A stretch of DNA of 16,582 bases from an uncultured Clostridia bacterium (lineage in GTDB: Bacteria; Bacillota; Clostridia; Oscillospirales; Butyricicoccaceae): assembly GCA_910586575.1 (NCBI GenBank), contig CAJUJQ010000068.1, positions 1-16,582 of the forward strand, in the 5' to 3' direction. Made by a program: the position numbers and the translations under genes. Within the stretch, counting starts at the first letter, position 1, and the number at the start of each line of letters is the position of its first letter. The notes under the pieces are model-generated. The model saw nothing but the letters and a program-made list of their open reading frames with translations, had not been told where the DNA came from and made no database searches. Below are positions 15,663 through 16,582 of the stretch, piece after piece.

Positions 15663-15684
15663 ATTGATCATATATTGATCACAT
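15663..15684 (-). repeat. tandem 11-nt repeat with TGATCA dyads
   Basis: Two adjacent copies of ATTGATCAYAT (15663-15673 and 15674-15684, one mismatch) lie just upstream of the surface-protein ribosome binding site. The two TGATCA blocks (15665-15670, 15676-15681) also form an inverted pair with a 5-nt centre. It could be an operator, or a weak mRNA hairpin that hides the translation start. No convincing local promoter accompanies it. Confidence 0.35.
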
Positions 15685-15691
15685 GGTTGTT

Positions 15692-15746
15692 CGCGGCTGT
15701 TTTATCATTATGGAAACAGGTCCCCGCAGCCGCGCGGGTCTGTTTC
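15692..15746 (-). promoter_or_regulatory. candidate H-type pseudoknot in the surface-protein leader
   Basis: In minus-strand RNA, GAAACAG (15746-15740) pairs with CUGUUUC (15719-15713), and inside it CCCGC with GCGGG, leaving the 6-nt loop GCGGCU (15733-15728). That whole loop is complementary to AGCCGC at 15698-15693, extendable to 8 bp (CGCGGCUG/CAGCCGCG). The 13-nt linker between stems is A-rich (CAUAAUGAUAAAA), as in H-type pseudoknots. It lies about 45 nt upstream of the Shine-Dalgarno. Confidence 0.4.
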
Positions 15747-15867
15747 AGGTCGGAGGATCCCTCGCCTTCAGCTGGCTCCGCTGGCCATGCCATCGAACGG
15801 CAAGTAGCCCGCTCAGCCTCTGCTGGCAAATTCGACCCGTCAGTGGGGATTTCTCCTTTCCAAGCAT
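15745..15867 (-). CDS. short ORF (40 aa), possible leader peptide
   Basis: ATG 15867 has an ideal AGGAGG (15875-15880) at 7-nt spacing, the best ribosome binding site in this gene-poor stretch. The 40-codon frame encodes a basic peptide starting MLGKEKSPLTGRICQQRLSG with no recognisable domain or membrane segment. Its TGA stop lies at the foot of the candidate pseudoknot stem, the arrangement expected of an attenuator leader peptide, and 111 nt upstream of the surface-protein start. Against it, the amino-acid content is not typical of neighbouring proteins, and an internal long-range stem (15846-15856 with 15752-15761) suggests the same bases fold as RNA. Confidence 0.3.
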   Translation of the reverse strand: MLGKEKSPLTGRICQQRLSGLLAVRWHGQRSQLKARDPPT

Positions 15868-16008
15868 CTTACCACCTCCTTTCACGTGTATGAGGGCGGT
15901 TGGCATCCGCTGTCACCTATTCCGTCCCCCTGCGGGAGACAAACAAGGCCATATTCTCAGCTGCTCTTTCTATCATGAAGGCATGTACAGCCGGCACAGA
16001 AAAACGGC

Positions 16009-16179
16009 TTATTTCATCCTCTGCGCAGCCACACAGATATTTTCATCACAGCATATGGCAAAGCAGAGCGTTCCGCCTGCATTGGCGAAACCCTTCCGTC
16101 CCCGCAGATAACGGGACACGGTACGGGCGTTCTCCACATAGGAGGTGCTGTCCTGCGCGGCACAGCCTGCCAGAAGCAA
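16009..16179 (-). pseudogene. possible remnant of a small lipoprotein gene
   Basis: A 56-codon frame from TTG 16179 to TAA 16009 has protein-like composition and begins LLLAGCAAQDSTSYVENART, which looks like a lipobox (LAGC) followed by a mature lipoprotein. The basic and hydrophobic front of the signal peptide is missing: an in-frame TAA lies ten codons upstream, there is no ATG, and no ribosome binding site is seen. A frameshifted or truncated lipoprotein gene is one reading; chance is the other. I do not recognise the family. Confidence 0.22.
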
Positions 16180-16333
16180 GCCCCGCGCATTATATTTCTT
16201 TTATGTATTCGCAAAATTAAGCAGATATACAGTGTAATTATGCTTCCGGATCGGAAAATCGCCCAGACAACCCTCTCTCAGAATCTCCTGAAAGATATCC
16301 TGAAATCTCTAGCTAATATGCCATTACACTCCA

Positions 16334-16362
16334 AGTATAGCACATTCTTTTTGCAGTTTCAA
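16334..16362 (-). promoter_or_regulatory. strong sigma-A promoter without an adjacent gene
   Basis: On the minus strand TTGAAA (16362-16357), a 17-nt spacer and TATACT (16339-16334), with TGC before the -10 (extended -10) and A/T-tract DNA upstream that could act as an UP element. Transcription would start near 16327. The next convincing full-size minus-strand gene is the surface protein, about 690 nt away. Confidence 0.7.
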
Positions 16363-16406
16363 TAAAAAATCGAAAAAAACTTTGTTACACAATTTTTACG
16401 AAACTG

Positions 16407-16433
16407 TGAACCACCTGCAAAACCGGCGGTTCA
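16407..16433 (-). terminator. weak hairpin between the glyA-like gene and the next promoter
   Basis: TGAACCGCC and GGTGGTTCA (minus strand, 16433-16425 and 16415-16407) form a 9-bp stem with one G-U pair and a 9-nt loop. The following sequence is only weakly T-rich, so termination would be inefficient or factor-assisted. Confidence 0.35.
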
Positions 16434-16450
16434 GAGAGGGCACAGACCCC

Positions 16451-16488
16451 CAGGCGGCTTCCCATAAGCGGGATGCCAGCCGGGCCTG
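16451..16488 (-). terminator. large hairpin after the glyA-like gene
   Basis: On the minus strand CAGGC pairs with GCCTG, GGCT with AGCC and CCC with GGG in one nested hairpin starting 14 nt after the stop codon. It has no T-run, so it may be a 3'-end-stabilising structure rather than an intrinsic terminator on its own. Confidence 0.45.
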
Positions 16489-16501
16489 TCAAGCGCAGGA
16501 T

Positions 16502-16582
16502 TTAATAAATCGGATACTTCGCGCAGATTTCACGCACACCGTTGCGGATATTCTCGGCCTGGGCCTCGAAGTCGGTTGCGGC
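16502..16582 (-). CDS. glyA: serine hydroxymethyltransferase, C-terminal end (partial)
   Basis: Only the last 26 codons plus TAA lie in the window; the gene runs off the right edge. The encoded tail reads AATDFEAQAENIRNGVREIC followed by AKYPIY. A C-terminus of the form IR..V..LC.KYPLY is characteristic of serine hydroxymethyltransferase, the PLP enzyme that converts serine and tetrahydrofolate to glycine and methylene-tetrahydrofolate. With so little sequence the call rests on that tail alone. Two hairpins follow the stop, then a strong promoter for the next transcript. Confidence 0.6.
   Translation of the reverse strand, partial: AATDFEAQAENIRNGVREICAKYPIY

Larger units (their letters stand above)
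15634..16501. other. 868-nt stretch with no full-size gene
   Basis: Right to left (minus direction) it holds two hairpins after the glyA-like gene, an AT-rich tract, the strong promoter at 16334-16362, a possible 5'-end stem (16323-16330 with 16231-16238), the lipoprotein-like remnant, the short ORF with an ideal ribosome binding site, the candidate pseudoknot and the TGATCA repeat. The plus-strand open frames here lack ribosome binding sites and protein-like content. The simplest view is a long structured leader of the surface-protein gene, or a separate small RNA followed by that leader. Confidence 0.5.

Noticed and set aside
15683..16111. 142-codon plus-strand frame in the gene-poor stretch
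   Set aside because: No ribosome binding site, mixed composition without domain features; promoter and structures point to minus-strand transcription.
15650..16330. Known riboswitch or housekeeping RNA (cobalamin, c-di-GMP-I, SAM, THF, tmRNA, RNase P, SRP)
   Set aside because: The conserved core sequences I know for these families were not found by eye; a covariance-model search was not possible.
1..16582. CRISPR arrays, tRNA or rRNA genes, intact insertion sequences
   Set aside because: No regularly spaced direct repeats, no tRNA/rRNA signature sequences and no transposase-like frames were seen.

Overview
The window looks like chromosomal DNA of an anaerobic, endospore-lineage member of the Clostridia, most likely an Oscillospiraceae/Ruminococcaceae-type organism. 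The basis is an unmistakable Spo0A, a homodimer-type pyruvate:ferredoxin oxidoreductase (NifJ), strong AAGGAGG ribosome binding sites, and GC-rich coding DNA with C/G-ending codons. The species cannot be named from this alone. The first ~560 bases are visibly AT-richer than the rest.

Layout, left to right. 1-680: a small AT-rich membrane ORF and a perfect inverted repeat. 681-2262 (minus): a zinc-dependent phospholipase C-like protein and an unrecognised 146-aa protein with its own promoter; the gap between them is filled by a 161-nt palindromic element. 2428-6284 (plus): nifJ with promoter, hairpin-bearing leader and intrinsic terminator. 6330-7251 (minus): spo0A with a candidate promoter and an upstream 0A box. 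7262-9730 (minus): an operon of a VanR-like response regulator, a VanS-like histidine kinase and a DEDDh exonuclease, closed by an intrinsic terminator. 9836-14653 (minus): three exopolysaccharide genes in tight order (O-antigen ligase/polymerase-like, polyprenyl-phosphate sugar-1-phosphate transferase, GT4 glycosyltransferase). 14863-15633 (minus): a secreted, S-layer-type protein without SLH domains. 15634-16501: a gene-poor stretch with a near-consensus promoter at its right end and structured RNA signals near the surface-protein start. 16502-16582 (minus): the C-terminus of a protein that looks like serine hydroxymethyltransferase.

How they fit together. The minus-strand block from 15633 to 9836 is a cell-envelope module: a surface protein followed by genes to start (sugar-phosphate transferase), extend (GT4) and polymerise or ligate (Wzy/WaaL-like) a polysaccharide on undecaprenyl phosphate. 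The adjacent two-component system resembles VanRS, whose relatives often sense the envelope, but no van resistance genes are present. nifJ is a highly expressed central-metabolism gene convergent with spo0A.

The least explained parts are: (a) the 1594-1754 palindrome; (b) the ~690-nt stretch between the 16334-16362 promoter and the surface-protein gene, with a short ORF behind an ideal Shine-Dalgarno, a possible H-type pseudoknot and a closing stem; and (c) the structured gap between the surface-protein and polysaccharide genes. These are the best candidates for undescribed regulatory RNA or repeat families. All structures were found by eye and none has been folded or searched.
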